DNA of 9,061 bases, taken from Planctomycetaceae bacterium (lineage in GTDB: Bacteria; Planctomycetota; Planctomycetia; Pirellulales; Thermoguttaceae). Within the stretch, counting starts at the first letter, position 1; each line of letters starts with the position of its first letter. The notes under the pieces were generated by a model, which was given only the letters and a program-made list of their open reading frames with translations, was not told the origin of the DNA and made no database searches. The DNA lies in NCBI GenBank assembly GCA_031282385.1, contig JAITDV010000143.1:1-9061 (forward strand), read 5' to 3'. Position numbers and translations under genes: made by a program. This document shows, one piece after another, positions 1 through 6,346 of this stretch.

Positions 1-1
1 T

Positions 2-217
2 TCATTTCGCGATTTATTGCTCGGCGCAATCGGTGAAGTAAACATGATGCAAAAACGCGCAGACCAAGCTGTTGAAAAGTTGATGACCGGCGGTGAAATA
101 GGTACCGCCGAAGTACTAACCGCCGTACAAAAAGCCGACATCGCATTCAAAATGATGATGCAAATGAGAAACAAATTCGTCCAAGCTTACCAAGAAATAC
201 AAAATATCAGAGTCTAA
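2..217 (+). CDS. fliE: FliE, flagellar hook-basal body protein, 3' end only
   Basis: FliE is a small protein at the junction between the MS-ring and the proximal rod and is among the first substrates of the flagellar export apparatus. The frame is open from base 2, so the N-terminus lies outside the window; the visible part is about 71 residues. It shows the C-terminal FliE pattern: SFRDLLLGAIGEVN, then a helix with QKRADQAVEKL, a glycine-rich turn (TGGEIG), and the conserved end with AVQKADIAFKMMMQMRNK and YQEIQNIRV. The TAA at 215-217 follows the usual FliE ending closely. It lies upstream of fliF in the usual order, but 560 bases of repeats separate the two, so tight coupling to fliF is unlikely. 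The call rests on motif recognition plus context and is quite safe. Confidence 0.93.
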   Translation, partial: SFRDLLLGAIGEVNMMQKRADQAVEKLMTGGEIGTAEVLTAVQKADIAFKMMMQMRNKFVQAYQEIQNIRV

Positions 218-315
218 TTTGGACAAAAATTTTGTAATATTTCAGTTGAATTAGTGTTTTGGGTTAATTGATAGTAACTATTCAGCCGCGGGCTTCAATT
301 GTTTAGAAAAAAGGT

Positions 316-405
316 GTTAGGGGTGGTCTCGGAGGAGTTAAAGGCGGTTTTTCGTTGTAGGTTTTTTGTTGCGTTGATGTATTTTTAGGTTAGAGAAAAG
401 GTCTA
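316..405 (+). repeat. family A repeat, half copy 1 (right half)
   Basis: These 90 bases closely match the right half of the two full family A elements, from GTTAGGGGTGGTCTCGGAGG to the end AGGTTAGAGAAAAGGTCTA. The left half with its GC-rich hairpins is missing. Just before it, at about 303-315, stands TTAGAAAAAAGGT, which resembles the right terminus of an A element. The copy may therefore be the product of recombination between two tandem elements. Confidence 0.8.
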
Positions 406-445
406 ATAAGAACGAAACAGACTATACAGCTCGTACTAAAATAAA

Positions 446-614
446 CAACCCTTATTTATCCAATTTCCATTAGTAGCAAACAACGCCCAAAAAATGCGCC
501 CTTATGCCCTTATTCTCTCGATGGTGAATTTAAGACAATATTGAACAAAACATAAGGGCGCGTTGGGGTGAATTTTTGGCTATTAACTAAGGGTAATTTG
601 ACAAATAAGGGTTG
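446..614. repeat. large imperfect palindrome
   Basis: The outer arms CAACCCTTATTTATC (446-460) and GACAAATAAGGGTTG (600-614) pair over 14 of 15 positions. The inner arms GCGCCCTTATG (496-506) and CATAAGGGCGC (551-561) pair perfectly over 11. The bases between outer and inner arms can also be aligned with small gaps, giving arms of about 60 nt around a 44-nt loop. No ORF or transposase is present. It may be a MITE-like element or a transcribed structured RNA; the sequence alone does not decide. Confidence 0.65.
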
Positions 615-688
615 GAATATTAGAGCAGTTTGGAAAATTATATTGTTCCGCGCGGATTTAGCGGATTTAAATGTGAACAATTTAAAAA

Positions 689-745
689 CCTGCTTTCCGA
701 TAGATAAGCAGGCGGTGGTACTGGAAATTTAAAGTGTGAATAGTT
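689..745 (+). repeat. family C hairpin repeat, copy 1
   Basis: A stem CCTGCTT (689-695) / AAGCAGG (706-712) closes a 10-nt loop TCCGATAGAT. The tail reads GGAAATTTAAAGTGTGAA and ends near 745, some 30 bases before the fliF start. The same hairpin and tail occur at 6647-6702 with one compensatory base change. It lies directly upstream of fliF and could be transcribed as part of its 5' leader. Confidence 0.6.
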
Positions 746-777
746 AAATAATCAAGAACCAATCAAGAAATAATCAA

Positions 778-2508
778 ATGGAACGCTTTAAGAAAATTTT
801 TGCTCATGTACGTGACCTTTTTTTGAGCATGACGCCCGCCAATCGGGTTCTTGTTTCGTTGCTGACATTGGTTTTGATTTTCTCGCTTGGTTATTTGATT
901 GTCGGCGGTATCAGGCGAGCCGATCCTACGTCAAAATATGTCAAATTATACAACGGTATGCACTTCACTTCCGAAGAAATGCGCGCGACCGAAAACGCAC
1001 TTGCCGACGCTAATTTGAAAGATTACCGTTGGATCGGCGATCAACTTGAAGTATCAAAACCGTCGCAGGCGAGTTATATTGCAGCTATTGCCGTAAAAAA
1101 CGCCGTCAACCCCAAAGGCTCCGCACTCAACGAAACAACAAAAAATATTAGCACATGGGAAAGCACTAAACTAATAGACGAAAAAATATTTCAAGCCAAA
1201 TCACAAGTATTAGCCGAAGCAATCGCAAAATTCCCCGGAGTTATTTCCGCTGAAGTTATTGCAAATAAACGCGACAAATGGAACAAGAATGTTTGGTTTC
1301 GAGAAAAAGTTCCTTCAATTGCCGTGTATGTTGATGCCGTATATTATAAACCTTTGCCTGAAGACACAATTATTGCTATCGGCAACTCCGTAGCAAGCGC
1401 ATTTGGAATAACAGACAAACGTGAAATAACGATATCCGACCGACGCAATAGCCGTACTTATTACGGCAACGGCGAAGAAGTTGGTTCCAGCGGAGCTGGC
1501 GCTTATGCTAAAGCACAAAAAAAATATCAGGAGGAATGGAATAAAGAAATATACGAAATGCTGAATATCAAAGGCTTGCGAGTACAGACGTCGGTAATCT
1601 TGAAAACCAAATACAACGAACGCGCTCTTGACGTAATACAACGAATTGCTAAAGACCCGTTTTACGAACATACTGACAAATATAATCTGGATATTGAAGC
1701 GGCAGAACGCGGAGGACGACCGGGACAAATTTCAATGAGTTCACGACCGCTTATTAATCCGATTACAACTCTTTCAGATAAATCCAAGTTGTCTGAGAAA
1801 CGCGACGAGCGCGAAATGACAAAATCTATCGGCGGAACAGAAACACATTTTGAAGTTTTTCCGCTTATACCTGATCGCGTAACGGCAACATTGAAAATCC
1901 CGCGTCAATACATCCTCGACAACTGGCTTGCCAAAAATTCTAAACCAGGCGAGCCTGCTCCCGAACCTACTCCCGAACAACTTGCCGAAGAAGAACGACT
2001 AATACAAACTACTATTCGTCAAGATGTCGGTAAAATATTCGAACATTATCGCGGCGAATCACGGTCTGCGGATCCTTACGACATGGTACAAGTTTCTTTT
2101 TATAATCCGATTGTTGAGCCTGAAGTTGTGTTGACGAACTGGCAGAAATTTCAAAAATGGCTTTTGCACAACTGGCAAACATTAAGTTTAATGGGGCTTG
2201 TGCTTGGCGGTTTGTGTGTGTTGTGGTCAATAACGAGACCGGTTAAACCGCCGCAAATAGTTATTTACGAAGCTCCAGAAGTACCAATGGAAGTAATCGA
2301 AGCACAAGCTAAAGCCAAAGCTGAAGCCGAAGCTATTGCCGCCGAAGCCGCCGCAAAAGAAGAAAATATTGATCGAACTTTGGAACCATTCGGATCAATT
2401 CGATCAATAAGAGACGAAATCGCAGAACTAGTCGCAGAAAATCCAGACGCCGCAGCCGCCGTATTAAGACAATGGATCGGAAATGTTGCAGTAACAGACA
2501 ATAAATAA
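778..2508 (+). CDS. fliF: FliF, flagellar MS-ring protein
   Basis: FliF forms the membrane-embedded MS-ring around the export gate and carries the FliG rotor on its cytoplasmic tail. The 576 residues fit the family length of about 550. An amphipathic N-terminus is followed by membrane segment 1 at about 24-44. The periplasmic ring-building region includes the second ring-building motif (LAEAIAKFPGVISAEV, then VPSIAVYVDA) and an ITISDRR strand. Membrane segment 2 is at about 468-486, followed by an Ala/Glu-rich helix (about 512-532) and a C-terminal FliG-binding helix ENPDAAAAVLRQWIGN at 554-569. The ATG at 778 has no clear Shine-Dalgarno sequence, but it places the first membrane helix correctly. 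The next gene, X, repeats the C-terminal helix. Sequence divergence from enterobacterial FliF is high, but both membrane segments and the tail make the call firm. Confidence 0.95.
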   Translation: MERFKKIFAHVRDLFLSMTPANRVLVSLLTLVLIFSLGYLIVGGIRRADPTSKYVKLYNGMHFTSEEMRATENALADANLKDYRWIGDQLEVSKPSQASYIAAIAVKNAVNPKGSALNETTKNISTWESTKLIDEKIFQAKSQVLAEAIAKFPGVISAEVIANKRDKWNKNVWFREKVPSIAVYVDAVYYKPLPEDTIIAIGNSVASAFGITDKREITISDRRNSRTYYGNGEEVGSSGAGAYAKAQKKYQEEWNKEIYEMLNIKGLRVQTSVILKTKYNERALDVIQRIAKDPFYEHTDKYNLDIEAAERGGRPGQISMSSRPLINPITTLSDKSKLSEKRDEREMTKSIGGTETHFEVFPLIPDRVTATLKIPRQYILDNWLAKNSKPGEPAPEPTPEQLAEEERLIQTTIRQDVGKIFEHYRGESRSADPYDMVQVSFYNPIVEPEVVLTNWQKFQKWLLHNWQTLSLMGLVLGGLCVLWSITRPVKPPQIVIYEAPEVPMEVIEAQAKAKAEAEAIAAEAAAKEENIDRTLEPFGSIRSIRDEIAELVAENPDAAAAVLRQWIGNVAVTDNK

Positions 2509-2512
2509 TAAC

Positions 2513-2706
2513 TAGACCTTTTCGCTAACCTGTAGGAGACCACCCCTGACCCCTCCGAAGGAGGGGAATAATTCGCCTCCCTCGGAGGCATATTCTTATT
2601 CCCCTCCTTCGGAGGGGTTAGGGGTGGTCTCGGAGGAGTTAAAGTTGGTTTTTCGTTGTAGGTTTTTTGTTGCGTTGATGTATTTTTAGGTTAGAGAAAA
2701 GGTCTA
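2513..2706 (+). mobile_element. family A MITE-like element, full copy 1 (194 bp)
   Basis: The terminal inverted repeats are TAGACCTTTTCGCTAACCT (left) and AGGTTAGAGAAAAGGTCTA (right), with one mismatch over 19. ATAAC stands directly on both sides (2508-2512 and 2707-2711), a candidate 5-bp target duplication. The interior has three consecutive strong hairpins: CCCTCCGAAGGAGGG, GCCTCCCTCGGAGGC and CCCTCCTTCGGAGGG. The whole element aligns without gaps to the copy at 6707-6900 at about 93% identity. It carries no ORF, so it would be moved by a transposase encoded elsewhere. The hairpins lie just behind the fliF stop and could weaken read-through into X. Confidence 0.8.
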
Positions 2707-2707
2707 A

Positions 2708-2867
2708 TAACTATTCAGTGAATTGTTTTTTGTGTTGTGAGCAATAAGACTGAAAGCCTTGAATCAGTAGCGTAGAGCAACACCCAAATGATTACGATAA
2801 CTCAAGCCTTGAAAAGACGACGGCAAAACTCAATTGAACATGCCAAAAACACTCGGCTGAATAGTTA
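2708..2867. mobile_element. family B MITE-like element, copy at fliF-X gap (160 bp)
   Basis: Perfect 11-bp terminal inverted repeats TAACTATTCAG (2708-2718) and CTGAATAGTTA (2857-2867) bound a non-coding interior. The left end directly abuts family A; the apparent target duplication of A (ATAAC) overlaps the first bases of the B end. A therefore may have inserted at the edge of B. The interior differs from the B copy at 6347-6547, so only the ends define the family. Confidence 0.6.
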
Positions 2868-2919
2868 CCAAAATAACATAACGTTCCTTTAACCCCTTGC
2901 CCCAACCCCTTAACCTACT

Positions 2920-3774
2920 ATGTTTGGCAGAAAACCTAAAAAGCCTAAAAAATCAGTTGCGCCTGATTATTCGAAGTTGGAGATTTTGCCGGAAGATTTG
3001 GCACGTCATGTTGGTACGTTTGTTGGTTTAACGCCGGAAGAGCTTATTCGTTTATTTGAATCGCTTGAACGGATAGATAAGGCGTTTAAAGTACAACGAT
3101 ACAAAGGCGTCAAGGGAAAAAATTATCCGCGTAAAATCGGCGGTAGAATGGAAATCAATGACGCTGCCGAATATGAGAAAAACAGACTTGAGGAACGGCT
3201 TGAGAAGGAAAAAAAAATATTGGAGATACACGGAATTGACAAATCAATTTTTGATAGAGATGAGTTAAATGATGAAATTTATCCGAAACGATTAACACCC
3301 AATGATATTGTCAAAAGTATGGAGGCAGCAAAGGAAAGGTTGCGCGAAATTGATGAGGAACGTGCAAAACCAAAAATAGAATTTTCGCCGCGTGATGAGG
3401 TTGTTTTAGACGCGATGATAATGGTCAAGAAATATGAAACTGTACGTCTTGCCCAAGCAATTGCAGAACGCCAACGCACACATATTATCGGTAAAACAAA
3501 AGAACAACTCAAAGAAGAAGAGGCAAAAAAATTGCGTCAAATGAAAGGCGAACCGGAACCGCATGTTGAAACGCAGGAAGAAAAAGCTGAACGAGAAGCA
3601 AAAGAACGGGAAGATGAACGGTTGAAACACGACGAGTTAGCAGGTTTCAATACAAACTATATAACCTTGATACAAGAAGCCGCCAACCTAACAAACGAAA
3701 ACCCCGAATCCGCAGCCGCAATCATTAAACAATGGATCGGAAATATAGGAACTGGTGAAGTAAAAAACGAATAA
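2920..3774 (+). CDS. hypothetical protein X with a FliF-like FliG-binding C-terminal tail
   Basis: I do not recognise this 284-residue protein as a named family. The N-terminus is basic (MFGRKPKKPKK). A predicted helical part follows (about 19-60: LEILPEDLARHVGTF, TPEELIRLFESLERID). The middle (about 85-245) is very rich in Lys, Glu and Arg and likely forms long helices or a coiled coil. There is no signal peptide and no membrane segment, so it should be cytoplasmic. The C-terminus has ENPESAAAIIKQWIGN at 260-275, nearly the same as residues 554-569 of FliF. That helix in FliF is where FliG binds. Lying between fliF and fliG, X may bind FliG or the C-ring as an adaptor, competitor or assembly chaperone; this is inference. 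The ATG at 2920 has no clear Shine-Dalgarno sequence. It is not a split piece of FliF, since FliF is complete. Confidence 0.85.
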   Translation: MFGRKPKKPKKSVAPDYSKLEILPEDLARHVGTFVGLTPEELIRLFESLERIDKAFKVQRYKGVKGKNYPRKIGGRMEINDAAEYEKNRLEERLEKEKKILEIHGIDKSIFDRDELNDEIYPKRLTPNDIVKSMEAAKERLREIDEERAKPKIEFSPRDEVVLDAMIMVKKYETVRLAQAIAERQRTHIIGKTKEQLKEEEAKKLRQMKGEPEPHVETQEEKAEREAKEREDERLKHDELAGFNTNYITLIQEAANLTNENPESAAAIIKQWIGNIGTGEVKNE

Positions 3775-3874
3775 ACTAATTTTGTTTTGTGTTATTTGCA
3801 AAAAAAGGAAACTGAAATTTTGTGAATGGTAGAATCTTATATTTTTTGTAACAGAAATCAGGACAGTTAAATTC

Positions 3875-4903
3875 ATGATAATGAACGGAATCAAAAAAAC
3901 AGCTAAATTGTTGAGCGGTCTTGATTGGCAGACAATTTCGCAATTACTTAATCGTCTGGATTCTGAAACGGCAGGAGTGTTACGGCGTGAAATCATGTCT
4001 GTCGGAAAAATTTCGTTGGAAGAATCCGAACAACTTGCCAATGAATTTCTCAAAGCCGCCGGACGTAAACCGCAACAAAACAAAAATAAATTTGTTACAG
4101 AAACATTCGAATTTTCATCAGGAGCTTACAATACGCCGTTGAGTTTACAACGAATAAATAATTTCGCCGGTTTGACCAACAATACCGAAAGTACATCCGC
4201 CTACAATTCAGCAACAGGCAATTCTATTCCGCGTTTCACAATTAATCAAAATATTCTCCACTCCGCTAACTTGCCTGAACAATCCAACTGCCAAACCGAT
4301 TCTCAAACGGCATTCCCGCAACCGCATTCAAAGCGTTCAAACTTGCAAAATCATAACGCCGGTGAACGGCTATTTGAGTTTTTATTTAACCAAACGTCTA
4401 CCAAAATCGCAGAAGCAATTTGTCGCGAACATCCGCAAACAATAGCAGTCGTGTTGGCGGCATTACCTGATTCGCTTGCAGGTGAAACGCTTTCAGTGTT
4501 GCCGCCGTCGTTGCAACAAAATGTCGGGCGTCGTCTTGCAGAGATTAAATTATCAGGATTTGATCTCGCAGACAATCCGGTTTTGCTTGAAATTGAATCG
4601 GAACTAAAACAACGATTCAACCAAAATCATAAACAGCATAAACAATACGGAATATCTTTTGATGATCTTGAACGGTTTGATGATGCTATGCTTGTTGATT
4701 TATTCAGGTCTGTTGATATTAAGACGGCAATGTTTGCGCTTGTTGGTGCGAAGCCGCGTTTTATTGAACGAATTACAGGGAAATTTACGCCGACAGAAGA
4801 ATTTCTTATGCGTAAATTATTGAAAGAAGCAGGAATGATTGATGAAAAAGAAGTTGAAAATGCAAGAGCAATTTTACTAGAAAAAGCATCAGTATTTATT
4901 TAA
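3875..4903 (+). CDS. fliG: FliG, flagellar rotor/switch protein, divergent
   Basis: FliG sits on the cytoplasmic face of the MS-ring, couples to the stators and sets rotation direction. Residues 5-65 match the N-terminal FliF-binding domain (KKTAKLLSGLD, EEFL-like NEFLKAAGR). Residues 70-163 are a long Asn/Gln/Ser-rich, probably disordered linker. The middle domain starts at about 166 and has the EHPQ signature at 185-188. The C-terminal motor domain starts at 262 and aligns without gaps to E. coli FliG from FENL onward. Two oddities stand out. The roughly 40-residue segment with the GG hinge between middle and C domains is missing. The positions equivalent to E. coli K264, R281, D288, D289 and R297 are V290, T307, K314, L315 and D323. 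The length of 342 is normal only because the linker offsets the loss. AGGA (3860-3863) lies 11 bases before the ATG and supports this start. Confidence 0.92.
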   Translation: MIMNGIKKTAKLLSGLDWQTISQLLNRLDSETAGVLRREIMSVGKISLEESEQLANEFLKAAGRKPQQNKNKFVTETFEFSSGAYNTPLSLQRINNFAGLTNNTESTSAYNSATGNSIPRFTINQNILHSANLPEQSNCQTDSQTAFPQPHSKRSNLQNHNAGERLFEFLFNQTSTKIAEAICREHPQTIAVVLAALPDSLAGETLSVLPPSLQQNVGRRLAEIKLSGFDLADNPVLLEIESELKQRFNQNHKQHKQYGISFDDLERFDDAMLVDLFRSVDIKTAMFALVGAKPRFIERITGKFTPTEEFLMRKLLKEAGMIDEKEVENARAILLEKASVFI

Positions 4904-4923
4904 ACTTTGCAAAATACCAAAAT

Positions 4924-5832
4924 ATGCCTGATAAACAAGAATCAAAAGTAATAAAATATCGTCCAGTTCCATTTAATTTTGTAGATTTGGAAGAGAAAGC
5001 GACCAGTTTTATGGCAAAAGTGAAGTCAGATGCGCTACAGGTGGCTTCGCAGGCGCGCAATGAAGTTATTCGGTTGCGTGAAACGGCGTTGGCGGAAATA
5101 GAACGAACCCGTGAAAACGCAAGAATTGAAGCAGAAACAATACGACGGCAACTTGATGAATTAAACAGAAAATTACGCGAAGAAGAAACAAATTTTCAAA
5201 ATCGCAAAACCCAACTTGAAGCGGAAGCAAAAGCGTTGCGTGAACAATTACGAATCGATGAAGAAGCCGCAAAAAAATCAGGTTATGATGAAGGTTACAA
5301 ATTAGGATACAACGAAGGTAACGCAAAAGGCTACGCAGACGGCGAATTACAAGCAACTGTTGATTACGCAGAACGTGTGCGCAATGAGGCAAGCGTACAA
5401 CTTGGCGTACAACTTGAGACGCTTTTGCCGGCAGTAAAAACAATGATAGAACGTCTCGATACCGCCCGTCAATCGTTTTTACAACTTTGGGAACAAAGTG
5501 CGATTCGGTTTTCTGTATTGATTGCCGAGCGCGCGATTTCGCGCGAGCTTCCAAACATGATTGATGTACCGTTACGTTTGGTTCGGGAGTCGCTTGAGCT
5601 TGGTGTTGGCAGTACGTCAATGAAAGTACGTTTGAATCCGTATGATTATGAATCGCTTAAACCGCAAATTGATTTATTGGTTGACGAGTTATCTGTTACG
5701 GCGCAGACGCGGATTGTTGCGGATGAAAAAATCGCACGCGGAGGTTGCGTACTAGAAACCGCACTAGGAATTATCGATAACCAAATCAAATCAAGATTAG
5801 AAAGAATCGAACAAGAACTTTGCATGGCATAA
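4924..5832 (+). CDS. fliH: FliH, flagellar export ATPase regulator/stator
   Basis: FliH binds and restrains the export ATPase FliI and tethers it to the C-ring; it is homologous to SctL of type III secretion and to the b/delta stalk of ATP synthases. A predicted coiled coil runs from about 29 to 118. It is followed by a perfect series of GxxxG repeats with Gly at 120, 124, 128, 132, 136 and 140, the hallmark of FliH. The C-terminal half includes FSVLIAERAISREL, VRLNPYDYE, and the closing GGCVLETALGIIDNQIKSRL. At 302 residues it is longer than enterobacterial FliH (about 235) because of the N-terminal coiled coil. The N-terminus has no Trp, although Trp residues there bind FliN/FlhA in Salmonella. 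The gene starts 20 bases after fliG, which suggests co-transcription, but has no clear Shine-Dalgarno sequence. No fliI follows. Confidence 0.93.
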   Translation: MPDKQESKVIKYRPVPFNFVDLEEKATSFMAKVKSDALQVASQARNEVIRLRETALAEIERTRENARIEAETIRRQLDELNRKLREEETNFQNRKTQLEAEAKALREQLRIDEEAAKKSGYDEGYKLGYNEGNAKGYADGELQATVDYAERVRNEASVQLGVQLETLLPAVKTMIERLDTARQSFLQLWEQSAIRFSVLIAERAISRELPNMIDVPLRLVRESLELGVGSTSMKVRLNPYDYESLKPQIDLLVDELSVTAQTRIVADEKIARGGCVLETALGIIDNQIKSRLERIEQELCMA

Positions 5833-5865
5833 ATAAAACTGGACTTTGGCAAAATTCATAACAAT

Positions 5866-5892
5866 AAAAGTACTGTTTTACAAATTACTTTT
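5866..5892. terminator. possible weak bidirectional terminator
   Basis: AAAAGTA (5866-5872) and TACTTTT (5886-5892) form a 7-bp AT-rich inverted repeat with a 13-nt loop in the 52-base gap between the convergent fliH and lipoprotein genes. The stem is weak and overlaps the lipoprotein stop codon, so position is the main support. Confidence 0.25.
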
Positions 5893-6307
5893 GCGGAACG
5901 TAACGATCAACTTTAAAATCGAATTTTTTTGTTGTTTTTGAAACATCAACTATTAGTCCTGAAGTTTTTCCGCTTGTGAATTTGGGGTCGATTAATGGTT
6001 CGGAGATGTTGTTTCCGTATTCATCTTTTTGCTTAGTTTCTTTTTCTGCCGCTGAAATGTAAACACGGTATTGACCTGGCGGCAGTCCATCTTTTGACGA
6101 CAAAGAACCAACAACATAACTGCCGTCAGGTTTTATTGCGCCGCGTGCAAAATAATTGTCTGTCTCAAAATAAACTTCACCTCTATTGAGCGGATTGTTA
6201 TCGTCTGAAAAAGTAATCTTGCCGCTAAGCTCAACATTATTGCTGCAACCAACAAACAACAACATTACAGCTGCAAGTACAAAAAATAATTTATTATTCA
6301 TTTTCAT
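5885..6307 (-). CDS. small planctomycete-type lipoprotein, transthyretin-like/carboxypeptidase-regulatory-like fold
   Basis: This is a 140-residue protein with a lipoprotein signal: basic MKMNNK, a hydrophobic stretch FFVLAAVMLLF, and a lipobox FVGC with Cys21 as the lipidated residue. The rest reads like the beta-sandwich lipoproteins common in Planctomycetota: LSGKITFSDDNNPLNRGEVY, ARGAIKPDGSY, and LPPGQYRVYISA. Their exact function is not known; they often stand beside DUF1559 genes, as here. The frame stays open upstream to 6517, but that part runs through a family B element. The start at 6307 is chosen because the signal peptide begins there and AGGA (6318-6321, minus strand) precedes it by 10 bases. 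It lies downstream of the DUF1559 gene on the same strand, with about 700 bases of repeats between them. Confidence 0.85.
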   Translation of the reverse strand: MKMNNKLFFVLAAVMLLFVGCSNNVELSGKITFSDDNNPLNRGEVYFETDNYFARGAIKPDGSYVVGSLSSKDGLPPGQYRVYISAAEKETKQKDEYGNNISEPLIDPKFTSGKTSGLIVDVSKTTKKFDFKVDRYVPQK

Positions 6308-6317
6308 TTTAATATTT

Positions 6318-6321
6318 TCCT
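6318..6321 (-). promoter_or_regulatory. Shine-Dalgarno site of the lipoprotein gene
   Basis: On the minus strand AAAGGAAA stands 10 bases before the ATG at 6307. It decides the start of the lipoprotein against the longer open frame upstream. Confidence 0.6.
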
Positions 6322-6346
6322 TTCGTAATTTAATGATTTGAAATTT

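Larger units (their letters stand above)
218..777. other. gene-free stretch between fliE and fliF, filled with repeats
   Basis: No coding region is supported here. The stretch holds a family B terminal repeat (275-285), a family A half copy (316-405), a large imperfect palindrome (446-614), a family C hairpin (689-712) and a B/C-like end (736-746). The order suggests successive nested insertions. Any promoter for fliF should lie here, but no convincing -35/-10, sigma-28 or sigma-54 site was recognised. Confidence 0.7.
2509..2919. other. gene-free stretch between fliF and X, two adjacent MITE-like elements
   Basis: Almost the whole 411-base gap is taken up by a full family A element (2513-2706) and a family B element (2708-2867) placed head to tail. 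Only about 50 bases before gene X are left. No promoter or Shine-Dalgarno sequence for X was recognised. Confidence 0.7.

Noticed and set aside
218..777. CRISPR array
   Set aside because: Repeats are long, palindromic and irregularly spaced, with no uniform spacers and no cas genes.
1315..1728. Minus-strand open frame of 137 codons inside fliF
   Set aside because: It lies antisense to a well supported gene and has low-complexity Phe/Ser-rich content without motifs.
2999..3016. TGGCAC followed by GTTGG, like a sigma-54 site
   Set aside because: It lies inside gene X and the -12 part does not match TTGC.
5066..5620. Minus-strand open frame of 184 codons inside fliH
   Set aside because: Antisense shadow of fliH; the Leu/Arg/His-rich translation shows no domain and no ribosome site.
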